Below are positions 46,420 to 58,452 of a DNA stretch of 64,000 bases, piece after piece. The translations under genes and the position numbers were made by a program. The notes below the pieces were generated by a model that worked only from the letters and a program-made list of their open reading frames with translations, was not told the DNA's origin and did not search any database. Position 1 is the first letter of the stretch, and each line of letters opens with the position of its first letter. Source of the DNA: Chinchilla lanigera (Eukaryota; Chordata; Mammalia; Rodentia; Chinchillidae). The stretch is from assembly GCF_000276665.1 (NCBI RefSeq), contig NW_004955438.1, forward strand, positions 10,113,635 to 10,177,634, in the 5' to 3' direction.

Positions 46420-46970
46420 CTTTGGTTCCATCTGGACCTTCAGCCCATGGGAGGGTTTCACACATGTTCAGGGGATGCCTTTTGTCCTTGGTTCACTGGC
46501 CCACATGCCAAGTGTCTCTGGTAACATACTCACAGGCACACCCAGAAGTGTGTTTCGCTAAAGTGGAGGTGTTATGCTTTGTGTCTGGGTGTCCCAGCAA
46601 AGCTTCATGCGGTCATGGGGCAGGGTTTTAGAGTTTGATTGATTATGGGTGTGAGAGCTACACCCGCCCTGGGGTGGATAGTTTGCATATGTAAGGGAGA
46701 AGAAGAGGTGCTTGCAGCCATTCCTCCCTTTTTAGTCCTTGTTGCTTTGGCTGTGTTCTGCCGCCATGAGCTGTAGCCCTCTGCCATGTACCACTCTGCC
46801 TTGTAACTTGCCAAGTATGAACTAAAACCTCCACAAACTGTAAGCAAAATAAACCTTTTCTTCCTTAATTTTGGGTATCAGGTATTTTGTCCCAGCAATG
46901 AGAGAAAAGTAACCAAGACAGGAGGCATGTCTCAATCTAATCAGTCTGGATTAACCATGATTAATCATCA
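46420..46970 (-). mobile_element. Rodent LTR fragment, antisense, interrupted by a MaLR LTR
   Basis: Left part (46420-46569) contains 'cacactttggttccatctg', 'gaccttcagcccatgggag' and 'gcacacccagaagtgtgtt'. After the 351-bp insertion, the right part (46926-46970) reads 'catgtctcaatctaatcag' and 'attaaccatgattaatcat', the inverted start of the same LTR family seen in sense at 11792-12176 ('gttaatcttgtcaacttga'). Order and orientation are consistent with one element split in two. Confidence 0.5.
46570..46920 (+). mobile_element. Solitary MaLR LTR with exact 5-bp duplication
   Basis: A 351-bp LTR with TG...CA ends. It starts 'tgttatgctttgtgtctgg' and ends 'tatcaggtattttgtccca', then 'aagtaaccaagaca', with AATAAA near 46849 in 'gtaagcaaaataaacc'. 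It is flanked by 'ggagg' at 46565-46569 and 46921-46925, the 5-bp duplication expected for ERVL-class LTRs. It has no internal region, so it arose as a solitary LTR or by recombination between two LTRs. Confidence 0.82.
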
Positions 46971-48047
46971 AAAATATTCAAATATTCATGGTCTTACAGT
47001 ACAGATCAAAGTGTGTACATATACATGGACTCCCACCACTCTGTTTACCCTCAAGTATTTTTAAAGTAAATGATTGCACAAACAATTTAACTAAAGTGAG
47101 AGAGCAAATGCCATCACCACTCCCATTCTGGAGAAAAGTACAAAGTACCTAAAATATACTTCTAATTTTTATCTTTTATATGCAATGATTTAAAATGAGA
47201 ATTCCGATATGCCTGTCCTGCAAAAATCTATAGCTTCTTTAGCTTTCATAAATTTATAGCACTTCTAGTTAATTGAATATGATGTTTGTCATCCTGTTTT
47301 ATAGAGATGTCTTTACCCATACTTCCATACTAATGCAATGTTCTTAAACATCTGTGCCTGTGCTTTGTCTTAAAATACTTTTCTATAACTGAATTTAATA
47401 CACATACCTCAAATATGTATAGTTTTAAAAAGCCTTTACTGGGAGGTCATGTCAGGTGATGAAAGTTCCAAGAAAAAACTACAGGTGTGAGAAATAATGC
47501 ATTATTGCTTCATACAAAATGTCATTTCTAATATTGGCCTCTGTCCTTTATCCAAAGCAATACATGAGAAAGATAAACTTTAACTTCCAGGATAAGTTTT
47601 AAAAATAGCTTAATATTTTGTACCTCTGATCCAAGCATGTAGGAACACTTAAATTATATCTAACAGCAGAAACCAGGACAATCCTTTGTGATTCTTTAGA
47701 ATAGAACGCTTGAAGTGTGTCATAATTACACAGAAATTGCAAAGATTCCTTTAATGACAACTCCCCATGCCCTGTGGAAACTAACTTAGATGTATCACTG
47801 ATTTATATTTTAAAGAATAAAGAAAACCCATAGCAATTGAAATACTGTACTGAGGTCTAGTATTATATGAATAAAAACAGATATAGATATAGATGATATA
47901 GATATAGGTATAGATATAGATATAGGATGATAGATATAGAGATGCCCATACCCACCAGCCAGGAACTCTGCAAACCCACCTGAAGCACACAAAATTGTCT
48001 TTGTTGCTTATTTGCAACAAAAGAGACCACATCACCTAGAGAAATGC
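46971..48047. other. Unassigned AT-rich sequence
   Basis: About 1.1 kb with no recognised gene or repeat except the hexanucleotide tract at 47878-47942. Confidence 0.45.
47878..47942. repeat. (ATAGAT)n-like hexanucleotide repeat
   Basis: About 65 bases of 'agatat' units with a few four-base variants ('gatg', 'ggta'). Minus-strand frames over it read as runs of Ser/Ile or Tyr/Ile and are low complexity only. Confidence 0.88.
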
Positions 48048-48062
48048 AAGATATGTCATTTA

Positions 48063-48161
48063 GGGGCTGGGGATTTAGCTCAGAGGCAAAGCGCCTGCCT
48101 GGCAAGCGCAAGGTCGTGAGTTCGGTTCCCGGTACCGGAGAAAAAAACCAAAAAAAAAAAA
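48063..48161 (+). mobile_element. ID-type SINE, near-consensus, with 15-bp target-site duplication
   Basis: Starts 'ggggctggggatttagctca', then 'gaggcaaagcgcctgcctg', 'gcaagcgcaaggtcgtgag' and 'ttcggttcccggtaccgga', with an A-rich tail. Flanked by 'aagatatgtcattta' at 48048-48062 and 48162-48176, an exact duplication. Both Pol III promoter boxes look intact. It looks like the least changed ID copy in the window and so perhaps the youngest. Confidence 0.96.
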
Positions 48162-48389
48162 AAGATATGTCATTTAAAAGAGACTATGAGACAGTTGTCA
48201 TAATATTTTGACTTCTAGTAAATGACTTTGTTCAGGGGATAAACTTTGTGTCATAACAAGAAAGAAGTGCTTTATTCTGGGTTGAGTCATGTCTAGTAAG
48301 TATGTGATAAGGTAAATAATGTACCTTCTCCAGAGATATTTAGGTACTAATCCCTTTGAAGATTTGATTAAATTAAGGGTTTTGAAATG

Positions 48390-48730
48390 GAAGGATTACT
48401 CTGGATTATCCAAATGAAGCTTTAATGCAATCAAATGTGTCATTAAAAAATCATCATTAAAGATGATCTAAGTAAGAAATAATAGGACAATGTCATGTGG
48501 ACACAGATGAAGAGATTGGAATTATACAGCCTCAAGAAAGAAATTTCAGCAACCTGCAGAAATTAGAAAAGACAAGAATTCTTCTCTAGACTCTTCCAAG
48601 GGAACATGGCCAGGCTGACACTCTGATTTCAGATTTCTCCCCTCAAGAACTGCAAGAGAAGAAATTTATGTTATTTTAGGTCACCAGTTTACCATAATTT
48701 GTTACAGCAGTCACGGGAAATTGGTACAGG
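48390..48730 (+). mobile_element. MLT1-class LTR, sense, diverged
   Basis: Landmarks: 'gattactctggattatcca', 'cattaaagatgatctaagt', 'catgtggacacagatgaag', 'cagcctcaagaaagaaatt', 'ctgatttcagatttctccc' and 'tcaccagtttaccataatt', then 'tgttacagcagtcacggga'. The order resembles the element at 9592-10050: a 'ggtcctaa' part, a 'gacacagacacagaga' part and a 'gttatggcagc' end. Confidence 0.52.
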
Positions 48731-50146
48731 TACCTTGATAATTTATGTCTAAAAGGGAGAATAGTTGCAGCAGGACATAAGGTCTTACTGGTGAACAAGC
48801 AGCCATTCTAAGAGTTACCTGATGGAGGGGTACATCGATATTTTGAGCTTTGCATAATGTTCATATTTTGTCTGTGCTGGGTCATGATTACAGAAAGGTC
48901 TGTTTTTTGTTTTAATCCATCGGGGTCTCAGAATGACCCTGTCTGATATTGTATTCTATGAGACTGTTTATATTCAACAGGAGAAAGTGAAGATCTAGCT
49001 GTTTGTGCCAGTTCCGAGCTGACATCTGTCAGAACTATTTTCTTTTCTAGTAATTTGATGACTGATATCTGAAATACTACTTAGACTCTCTGGACATCAG
49101 TATTCCTTTCAATCTTAATTTGTCTCATTGAGGTTGTAAAGAGGTGAAGAAGTAAATACATAGTATGTTAATTTATGATAAATGTTATAGATAAAAAATA
49201 AAGTGGGAAGGGGACAAGAACATGCTGGAAGGATAGCTATTTTAAATAAGGCAATGACAGAAGGGTACACAGATAAATTCATGTTTGAGAAAGAACCTAA
49301 AACAAGAGTTGAAGGCAAGTAGGGGAAAGCATTCTGGTAGGAGGAACAGCAGCCCCTATGGAAATACTTGCTACATTCCAGCAAGGATGCAGGTGTAGTA
49401 AAGATAAGGCAGAATGAAGGACAGGAAGTCAGCACAGACACCGGCTATTGGGGGAGGGGTGGTTGGAGAGTTTTAATGGAGACAAGTTACTAGGAATGGG
49501 AGATAAAGGAGAAGTGACATGATCCAACTCACCTCCTAAAAGGGCTATTCTTTCTCTAGAGAAATAGAATAATAATGGAATAATAGAATATAAAATATAT
49601 TTATAGAATAAAATGATCTTATAAACTCTCATGAAATAACTTCTTCAATACTGATTCACCATTTTAAAACCCCCAGGTGAAAGGCTACTGGGGAATTGGG
49701 TAAGTGTCCACTACCAAAGTCTCATAACTTTCTGATCAAGAAGGAAGCTCACGTTTATAGTGGATGAACCTAATTACAAGGTTATGCTTTAACCTTAGAA
49801 TTAAAATCAAGTGCTACTATGAGCAAAGCCAGATGTGTGGTACTCACATTAAAAAAGAAATATAATATCCACAATACCATCTGAGGTGTTCTTGCAAAAA
49901 TGTTCAAGCAAGCCTAGAAATCTGGCATCCAGTTTATAGGATTTGGGGGGAAAAATGTGAATGACATCACAAAGAAATAATTAGGAAAATTCAAAGAGTG
50001 AACACTTTATAAGACAACTATCATAGTTTGATCACTTCAATAGGTCAATGACATTTATCAAAAGATGAGGCCGGCTGTGGGTTAGAAAGGCTATAAAATA
50101 TTAAAATGCAAAGTATCCCTCTGCCTGTAGGCATATGGTCTAGATT
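48731..50146. other. Unassigned sequence
   Basis: About 1.4 kb. No named repeat. A 108-codon minus frame (49115-49441) is serine, leucine and cysteine rich but shows no domain, and no other feature supports it. Confidence 0.45.
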
Positions 50147-50262
50147 AGAGGTTCGCATATTTAATGTATATGAGAATCACTGAGGAGATATATTAAAAGT
50201 ATGAAGTTTCTGGCCAGAATCACTGATATTCTGATTCAGTAACAATCAATGCATGCTATACA
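50147..50262 (+). mobile_element. hAT-Charlie-like nonautonomous fragment
   Basis: It reads 'agaggttcgcatatttaatg', 'tatgagaatcactgaggag', 'atatattaaaagtatgaag', 'tttctggccagaatcactg' and 'atattctgattcagtaaca'. This is the order of a common mammalian hAT element: 'catgcatcagaatcacctgg', 'gggcttgttaaaa', 'gggccccacc' and 'ctgattcagtaggt'. Diverged, ends not defined. Confidence 0.5.
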
Positions 50263-51869
50263 AATGTGCCTTTGGTCTCTTAAAAAAGCCAAATTCTACT
50301 TGCCCTTGCCACTGGGTTGGTATGGAGTATCTGTCTCAGAAGGCATAAAATAAGTGATCAGAGATCACACAATATGGATTCCCAAAAACCTGGTGAAAAA
50401 TCTTAAAACTCTTAGGAAAAACAAAATTAAGTCCATAAAATACCCATCCTGCCAGAAGAAAAGCAAATATATGGTTGCTCCTAGGAAGGAAATATTCAGG
50501 CACACCCCAAGGGAAATTATATGAGAGACAATTTAGCAAATCTGGCAGTACAACCTTCTGAGGTATAAGCAGACATATTCTATGCCTTCATCTGGCATTG
50601 GACACTCTCTCTCCTGGAGCAGTCTTCTGAGGGTAACTCTCCTCTGATTCACGCTGTTAAGATATCTTCAAGGCACACAGCCCTATAACAGAGTCCTTTG
50701 TGAACTTCAATAACTAAGTCTCTTGATATAAAGTGCGAAAAATGACCTACATTATATTAAACTCAGTTCTATAAGAAATAATAAGGTCATGCTAAGGGAT
50801 TTTGGAGTATTTTAAAGGACTGAATTGACTTAAAAGCTTTCCTTTGATCTAGCAGGTAGATATTAATATTGGAGCAAACATGAGCTGGGGAACCTAAAGC
50901 CTAAATTTACGTGCCTAAATAATCTGTACCTTAATGATATAATTTGTCTAAGCAATTTTCTCTTCTGTATCACAATTTCCCCACCTGTAAGTGGAGTATG
51001 CCCCTACTATGCCCCATCTCCCATCGCAGAGGGCCTGTGGTGCAAAATGAAAATGTGTAATGCAAGAATAGTTAGATCCTTATTACTGTACCTTTTATGG
51101 GTTTTACATGTGGCCCTTTGTATTATTATCCTTTGATCTTAGTTTCTGGGAAATAGCAAGAAAATTGTCTCTCGTGTGAAGAACTGTGGTCGACTCTGAG
51201 TTCTGTGCTGAACTGCCCACCACTGGGTCAAAGCCATCCAGGGAATCATGCATGGGGTGCTTGTATCTTGCACTTCAGTTGCTTAAGGATTTCTTCTAAC
51301 TCCATTCTCTTTAATTCTCCACACCTCTTTCAGCCTTTTCATTCAATTGTCATGCACTTTCCCAGTTGGTCTGTTAGCCTTGTTCATATCTCAGAATCTC
51401 TCTTATTCTTTTCTTCAGTTTTCATCTCTGAATCAAATTACAACAAATTCTCAAAGTGAAAAAAAAATGTTCATTCAGTACTAAGCTGCCAGATGCGTTA
51501 TGAAATTTGGTGAGATGACTTATGGCTTCCATAAAAACCTTGGATATTTTTCAACTACTTCTTCTGAGTCTGGGATTTCTCTTTTAAAAATGCAAGTGAA
51601 AAGAATTCATCATTATGTTTACAAAAGAGTAAAACCTATTACAGAAGACATAGAAGAAAATATTACAGAAGCTTTTAGAGCACTGATTCCACAAACATTC
51701 CTTTGATCAGTAGCAATACAGGTCCTAAACCAACCTTGTAAATAGTGTGGAAAAGTCATTAAAGCCTAATAATATTCACCTGCTCTCTGGTCTCAACCTC
51801 AACTCACAGAATTAAAGATTGATTAAGCCTCTGAGGAACTAATTTAGCACATGTATAAAACTTACAAAT
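50263..51869. other. Unassigned sequence
   Basis: About 1.6 kb with no recognised element or gene. Several frames of 67-84 codons (for example 51205-51459) lack family features. Confidence 0.45.
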
Positions 51870-52275
51870 GTGTCTTGCTTATGACCTAGCAAGTCTACTT
51901 TAAACAAGGTCAGTGATGTATAAAAAATATTTCTATATTATTTATTAAATTAGCAAAATAGGTGGAAAAATATAAACTCACTAATAAACAAGTTATTGTG
52001 CAAACATTTTAAGGCACTAAGTAGAGGTCTAAATACATTAACTTAAAATGACTTCAGAGATCTAGTATGAAATCATCAGAGCATTTTTCCTTAATAATGC
52101 ATGTTACATCTTTTGTTGCATATAGTTCTATACACACATGCATGCCAAAAGATTGCCAGTATGTAGCGTAATTGATGGTGAGTACCTCAAGGGCAGAAGT
52201 GGGACTAGGTAAAAGAGCATTTTTACATTATATTCTAATTATATGTCTATAACTGAAATTATTCACAACGAGAGA
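51870..52275 (+). mobile_element. Old LINE-1 (L1M-like) 3' end, sense
   Basis: The order 'tgacctagcaagtctactt', 'aaggtcagtgatgtataaa', 'tttattaaattagcaaaat', then 'caagttattgtgcaaacat' and 'tttgttgcatatagttcta', and 'gattgccagtatgtagcgt', follows old mammalian LINE-1 3' ends: 'cagcaattccactcctagg', 'gtaatagcaaaa', 'aataaattatggtaca'. Highly diverged; boundaries approximate. Confidence 0.5.
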
Positions 52276-53479
52276 ATGTCCCAGTATTACTTTTGAAATT
52301 AAACGCATTTTCTCCATTCTGGAGCAAGATCACAAAAAAAACAAAGAATCATATTTTAGACACCTTGTACAATTTCCTTTATGTTTATTTTGACTTATTT
52401 TAGTTTCCTGATCACACAGTAAAAAATGTACAACCTTAGCTATATGTAAAACCATAATCCAAATGTTTCAGATACAGTTATCCTTGTGTTGTTTCATGTT
52501 TCTGAACTGAACGTCCAAAAAAAAAAAAAACATTCAAATAGCAATAACTAAGATTTACAAATAAACACAATAATATCACAGATGACAATAAGTGTTCCAA
52601 TGCCTATCAGCTTACTCAAAAGTCTAAAGTTTCTAAAGTTTATCCGTTATCTTAGATTCTCTAAGAAATAATATACTCCAATGTTCTGAATAGCCCTATG
52701 TTCTTTTCTTGTGTATCTTTAGTGAAATTTTCTCAGTTCTTGTATTTGTGGCTCTCTGGGAGACCACAGGAGATGGGCCCATTGTGCATGTTAGTGATGA
52801 AAGTTACCTCCTGAATCTCTCCAAGCTTTGTGGAGAAACTTTCTTCCTCCTTCTCAAAAGAACAGTTAATGCTTAATATTTTGGTCAATTATACATGCCT
52901 ATTTCTCTTATATGCCTGTTCTAATCTGAACAACTACTTTGAAAATAACCATATGCAATATAACAACATTTGTTGATTTCCTGTCACCTTGTTTTGAATT
53001 TCTGTATCATTTTAAATTTTAAAGTTTTAAAATTCTGTTTAAAATTAAATTCATGAGTATGTGAGGCATCATTTATTTTGTCAGTTGCCACTGTCTGAAG
53101 CTCCTCTCTACCTACTTTTGGATCTTAGAAATTCACAAACATTTAGGAAATTCATTTCCTTCTGGTTCTCAGCTGTTCAGGTACAACTAACTTGAACTCC
53201 TTTTGCATTTTCTATTAAAAGGCTTATTTAGCATAATATCAATATGTTTTTAAATGCTAGAAATCCATTATCCTACTATAATTGTACAAAAACAATTCTT
53301 AAGGGATGAAGTAAACCTAAGTTAGATATTCAAGGTTTCACTTAATTTTGGGTTTATGATTACAATCTCTCCTAGAATAAATTTTCATTTCTGTTTTTAA
53401 ATGTAACATTGCCAGATCTTGAAGATGAATGTGATGATGATACTGATGATGGCAGAGATGATACCCATACTAATGAGCC
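52276..53479. other. Unassigned AT-rich sequence
   Basis: About 1.2 kb with no recognised gene or repeat; a short A run lies at about 52517-52530. Confidence 0.45.
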
Positions 53480-53665
53480 CTTTCATATGCCCACCCCTGT
53501 GATCCAACTTCAAATACATCATTCTCTCAATCCTATCAGGAAACTATTCGGGTAGGTATTGTCAATGATACCATTTTACCTTTGAAAGAGTAAGATTTGA
53601 GTTAACCTATTTGGTGACATAATTTGATGTCAGAATCTGCACCTACAACCATGACTCTGTTCATT
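53480..53665 (-). mobile_element. MIR-like SINE, antisense
   Basis: Plus-strand landmarks 'catcattctctcaatccta', 'caggaaactattcgggtag', 'gtattgtcaatgataccat', 'tttacctttgaaagagtaa' and 'gtcagaatctgcacctaca' resemble inverted MIR: 'aatcctcacaacaacccta', 'gaggtaggtactatta', 'cccattttacagatgagg' and 'gaacccaggc'. Moderately diverged. Confidence 0.5.
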
Positions 53666-55269
53666 TTAAGGCTTTTAGTTTAAATGGAAAGATAGAAATA
53701 AAAACTTTAATACTTTGAAGATTTTAAGAACAAAGTCATCACCTGATAAAAGGCAACAAGTAATGGCTAATCTGTGTCGTGTCAACTTTTGTAAATGAAC
53801 TGTGTTTCACTTGAAAGAAAGTATATCCACATATATTCATCAAAAAGAGAGAATTTTTGTTCATAAAAAGAAAATGTATAGCAGAAAAAGGAGCAAGTAG
53901 AAAACATGGTGAAAATCTGTCCTGGGGCTAGAACAGGTAGTGATTCTTTGTACATGTGAGAAAATGGGAAAGGAAATGTGCTTAGCTTTTAGAAGAGTTG
54001 TCATTTCTGAAGTTCACCAAATGCAAACAGTATGCCATCATCCACCAGGCCTTGGGGAGAGCTTAGTTATGTGGCTGCAAGAAATCATTAATGTTAACCA
54101 AGGGAGATTTTGCTCAATGAGATAGCCTTTTTCAGCTAACTTCATAGATTCCAAGTCTTTGTTTTTTTCTTCCCAAAGTCAGCCCTTTGATTGAAACTTC
54201 CCAGGCACTCTTCTCCTAGATACTCTTTGAACTTATAATATCCAAGAGAAATGGCTTTGACTGCACTTTTACAATGGCCAACACTAGCACCAGTTAATCA
54301 GTTCCTTTGGAAAGAAAAATGGCCACATAGAGTCAAAGGCTGGCTTACAAACACAGAAGTTGGAGTCATTACTCTGAAATAATCTCCTCCTGCAGTTATA
54401 AACCAATAAAGATTTCTTTCCTCCACCAAATAGAATGTAAAGATAATAATGCTTATTTATCTATTTAATGGAGATGTTGAAAGGTTTATTTAATTGCTAT
54501 TTGTAAAGTGTTTGGTATATGAAAACTGCTATCTAAGTACTAAATGTGATTATTATCTAACCTAGCACTTTTATGTGAGTATTATACTCTGGTTCCATCC
54601 TCTAAGAAGTCTATTTCAGAGCAGCTTAACACCTCCAGGCAAAACTTTCAGAAAGGCTTCCCTGCTGAGAGAATGTAGAGAAGCCAAAAAGTCCCTGATC
54701 ACTCCAGACAAGACAAAAAGTATGCCACTGAGGAATTCACAGACATTTGAAAATATTCTCAGAAGGCTTTATAATTCATAATAGTGGCCATTAATGAGGA
54801 AAGTAATAGAGCAAAATCAATGGAAAAGCCAAACAGAAAAATGACTAATACTGTGGGAGGTAGGCATCTTCAGAAAAATTATACAGTCCTGCCTCAGCCG
54901 TACCACCTACCAACAAGAGGAAGTTCCCTCTAGGAAGGGATGTAAGAAATTAAAGTCCACTGAGTTTTAAACTCTCAACCCAGAAGCTTTCACTCTACAA
55001 TTTTTGAGAGGCTTCAAAATGGGCCCATTTACTCTATCTCATGCATATTGCAAAATCTGGTGAGTTCCAAATTCATTTTGAATCTTGGAATATATTTTTA
55101 AAGCATGCAATACTGTAAGTAAAAAATCTTTCTTTGGAAGTATTTCAGGAGTGGCTATTCAACTAGCTGCCCATGTCAACATAGACTGAATTGTAAATTC
55201 AAGTCCTTATTTCAGTATATGACACATAACTGAGCAAAGATGCAGACAGAATATCTATATCTAAAATGC
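53666..55269. other. Unassigned sequence
   Basis: About 1.6 kb with no recognised gene or repeat. Frames of 61-68 codons (53940-54125, 54575-54781) show no features. Confidence 0.45.
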
Positions 55270-55550
55270 CAGAAGTTCTTTGGATTTAAGATTTTGAGAG
55301 ATTTTAGAATATTTGCATACACAAAATGAGATACCTTAAGCATGAGACCTAAGTCTAATATGAAATTTATTTGTTTCTATGCACCTGTAATACCTGAAGG
55401 TAAATTTATACAATACTTTTAATAATTTTGTGCATGAAACAAAAGTTCATGGTATGAAATTTTCCATTTGTGTTAACATTCCACATTCAAAAAGTTTCAG
55501 ATTTGGGAGCATTTTGGATTTCAGAACTTTTTATTAAGAGGTTTAAATTT
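55270..55550 (+). mobile_element. Possible old DNA-transposon remnant
   Basis: The stretch has 'cacaaaatgagatacctta', 'gcatgagacctaagtctaa', 'tatgaaatttatttgtttc', then 'aattttgtgcatgaaacaa' and 'aaaaagtttcagatttggg'. It ends 'gcattttggatttcagaac'. A widespread mammalian nonautonomous repeat has these blocks in this order. I am not certain of the family. Confidence 0.35.
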
Positions 55551-55608
55551 GTATTTACATACAGCAGAAGTAAGAGCGACACCAACATTGTAAGGAATCT
55601 ATTGAGGA

Positions 55609-55676
55609 GAAATTGAAATTCAGTAACAGGTTGTATTAATCTGAAATTGAAATTCAGTAACAGGTTGTATTAATCT
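55609..55676. repeat. Tandem duplication, 34-bp period
   Basis: Two adjacent copies, each reading 'gaaattgaaattcagtaac' and 'aggttgtattaatct'. The copies are identical over the 34-bp unit. Small, and probably a replication-slippage event. Confidence 0.93.
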
Positions 55677-55680
55677 GAGA

Positions 55681-58039
55681 AATACTTCTCCAGATCACCT
55701 TTAAACAGGAGAAATACAATCACAAAATATTTAGTTTCATTCTTTGAACTGAGTAGTCTGGAAAATATATTCATTGGAACAATAATGAGACAGTGGTAGG
55801 GTGACCCAAGGGGGCTTCTTCAACTCTAATTTCTGAGTTGTTCTCAAAATCTGAGAAGCAACAGCTAGTGCTCTTCTAGCAATCAGGGTGAGCTGCCTGA
55901 AATCAGGTTCACACAGGTTACAGGTGTTTTAGGGACTTGATTAGGGAATTTTATTTTGAGATTTCTGCATAGCATGTCAAACCGGGTCAGAAGTCGAAGG
56001 AGATCAAAATGAAGTGAAGAAAACCTCCTAACACTTAGTTAATATTACATCCAATTAAACAAATAACAGATGTTCATTAGGAACTCCAGAGTTGAGTAGA
56101 TAGTATACAAAATAAAATAAAAATAGCCAGTTTAAGTCTAAGAGAATTTTGAGCTGGCTTTTCTGGGGGGATGTGCGTGTGTGTTGATGTGTGTGGGTGT
56201 ATTAGACAGTGTGAGGTTTAACAAGTTTCTAATAAGATCATTTAAAGTTATTTTGAAGAAAATTCATTCTATAAATTGACACTGAAAAGATTTGGTTTTG
56301 GCAGTAGCTTCACTTTCTGCAATTAAATACACTTGCCTTAGGTGTATTATATATACTTAATAAATAAGTGTTTTTAGCACGTAGCATGAAATCTATATTG
56401 GCACAGAATTTTCCAAGGGGGTTAATTATAAACAGTTACAATGGGAATGGAGTGAAGGAATTTGGCCTGGACACTTTCCAGGTACTCTGAAGTTCTTGCT
56501 ATAAAAAGGTAAGATATTGTTGAGGATGAAATTATTCCCACTTCAAGGTCTTCATCCAATTTTTATATAATGTACAGAACTGTCCACTTTCTTGATAATG
56601 TGGAGCACTTATAAAAAGCAAATCATTAAAATCTTAGTGATCCAAAACTCTTATTCTCAGGAATCGAAAGTTATTAATTTTCTCCAGAAAAATTTGATTC
56701 TGATTAAATTTCATCCTAGTTGTCCAACATTAAGAAAAATTATCCCAAACTGGTAAATAGACAAATGGATGAGATTTAACCAGTTTTCCCTTTAATCTAG
56801 GAAACATATTCAGTACATTATTCCTGGTGTCTATCTATACTCAGATTGTCTCAATGGTTTTTGAATCAGTTTTCCCTTTTTAATACTTATACTCAATAAG
56901 TTAAATTAATCTTGGCATATGTTTATTTAATATTTATGTGAACTTTGTATTTTTAACTTACTGAAATTTACACATAGGTTTTTTTGGAGGATAGCCCACT
57001 GACATGATATAATCGATTCAACTGCCAGAGCCAATTAAAGGAAATTTTCAGAGAAAATCACTATATGAGCTGGTTAAACTTCAAGACATCTTTCCTTCAC
57101 TCCAGGAGTGGATCTCAGGCAGTGCTATTGCTCTGTGTTTGCTGACTGTTTTCCTGCTGCAACTCCGCTCCCTCTTTCTTGGTCAGATATATTAATGTGT
57201 CTGCATCTAACTCAACTTGTTAGTTATTTTCATTTTGTCTATCTGCTTGTCTGTCTGAAAATAGATAAAACTGAAAGAAAAATTCTAAAGAATTTCCCAC
57301 CCATTGGGCAGCAGGCCTTCCATTTGAGGTCTGAACTCTGAGCTCTTGGAAAGTTTCCAAACGGAGCTACATTATTTCTGTGTCCATAATGGAGTAACCT
57401 CTATACTTCTCCTTGTGGAAATGTGAAATATTTCCTGAATAAATTAAATTATAAACTTTCTCAAAATAAAAGAAGTGTGTTCTAAATGTTAGCATGAATC
57501 TTCTACTTCCAGAATCCCAAGAAAATAAGAAAACTGAAGTTATAATATGATAATTTCTGAATATTTAAGGGAAAAATCATTTTCACAGAAAATTAAAGCT
57601 TAGCAGCATTTTTTGCAAGACTGTTATTCTACCTAATCAAGATGAATCTTTGGGTTAGTGTGTAATATTGGCTTAAAAACAGCTATAATTCTTGTACATA
57701 ATATAAGCACATATTCATGTTTTGTAAGTTTTCTTGAAGAGATTTTTCTAATACTATAATAATCAGTTTATTTTCCTAAGAAGACATCATAAATACGAAT
57801 GACCAAAATTTTGATGTTTATCTACTGCTCAGATAGACTAATAGTGTTTTCATAATATGGTTTAAATTAATTAAATAGACAAATAAGTGTCTAATTTATA
57901 GTTCTGAAAAACATTTTATATTATTATTTTAAATTGTATCTAATGAAATATTATTTCCCAAATCCTAGTTAACTCGCTTGAAACCCTTTATCTAATGTGT
58001 ACTGAAGTCAGTGGTGACTAATCTTTGGACATACGGGCA
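55681..58039. other. Unassigned AT-rich sequence
   Basis: About 2.35 kb with a short GT-rich tract at 56170-56200. No named repeat or gene. A 77-codon plus frame (57108-57341) has a hydrophobic middle but no other support. The part near 57290-57440 has fewer low-complexity words than its surroundings, which is not evidence of function. Confidence 0.45.
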
Positions 58040-58335
58040 ACAACGAGTAAGGTAGTGCTCCAGCAAACAGAAACACCGAACTGACACCCACAGTCCAGAG
58101 CAGATTTATTTGACCTCAGATGGGCACTGACTAGGAATCAGTTGTTCCTTAAAATGTCAGGCCTTGAAGGCTCAGGGAGGGAGGTTTTCATGCCGTCCAA
58201 AAGGTGAAGTAGTATACTTGGTTGTCTTTGGTTCTTACAATATATTTTATAGTGACCAGCTGTGCATTACAGTGGGCAGCCCTTTCCAAGAAAAAAATAA
58301 CAGGAACTGTAACCTGAACTATTACCTGGACAACT
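58040..58335 (-). mobile_element. Possible LTR fragment, antisense
   Basis: On the plus strand 'gagcagatttatttgacctc' lies near the left end; on the minus strand this is a GGTCAAATAAATCTG with an AATAAA, as near an LTR R region. Further right are 'ccttgaaggctcagggagg' and 'gaagtagtatacttggttg'. Family unknown and ends unclear. Confidence 0.25.
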
Positions 58336-58380
58336 AACAGACTGGCTGGGAGTGGCATTTTCTGCTACAATAGTGTGCAC

Positions 58381-58452
58381 AAACTTACACACACATGTGT
58401 GTGTGCACACAGAATCTGTGTGTGTGTGTGTGTGTGTGTGTGTCTGTGTGTA
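58381..58452. repeat. (CA)n/(TG)n microsatellite pair
   Basis: A CA-rich tract (about 58387-58411) is followed by an uninterrupted run of TG units (about 58417-58452). On opposite strands the two could pair as a hairpin. Frames over it read as Thr/His or Cys/Val repeats. Confidence 0.88.

Noticed and set aside
46347..46631. 94-codon plus-strand frame ending in a cysteine/glycine-rich tail
   Set aside because: It spans an antisense LTR fragment and the start of a MaLR LTR inserted in it.
48063..48140. tRNA-gene-like A-box and B-box
   Set aside because: They are the internal Pol III promoter of an ID SINE. The sequence does not close into a full tRNA cloverleaf and ends in an A-rich tail between target duplications.
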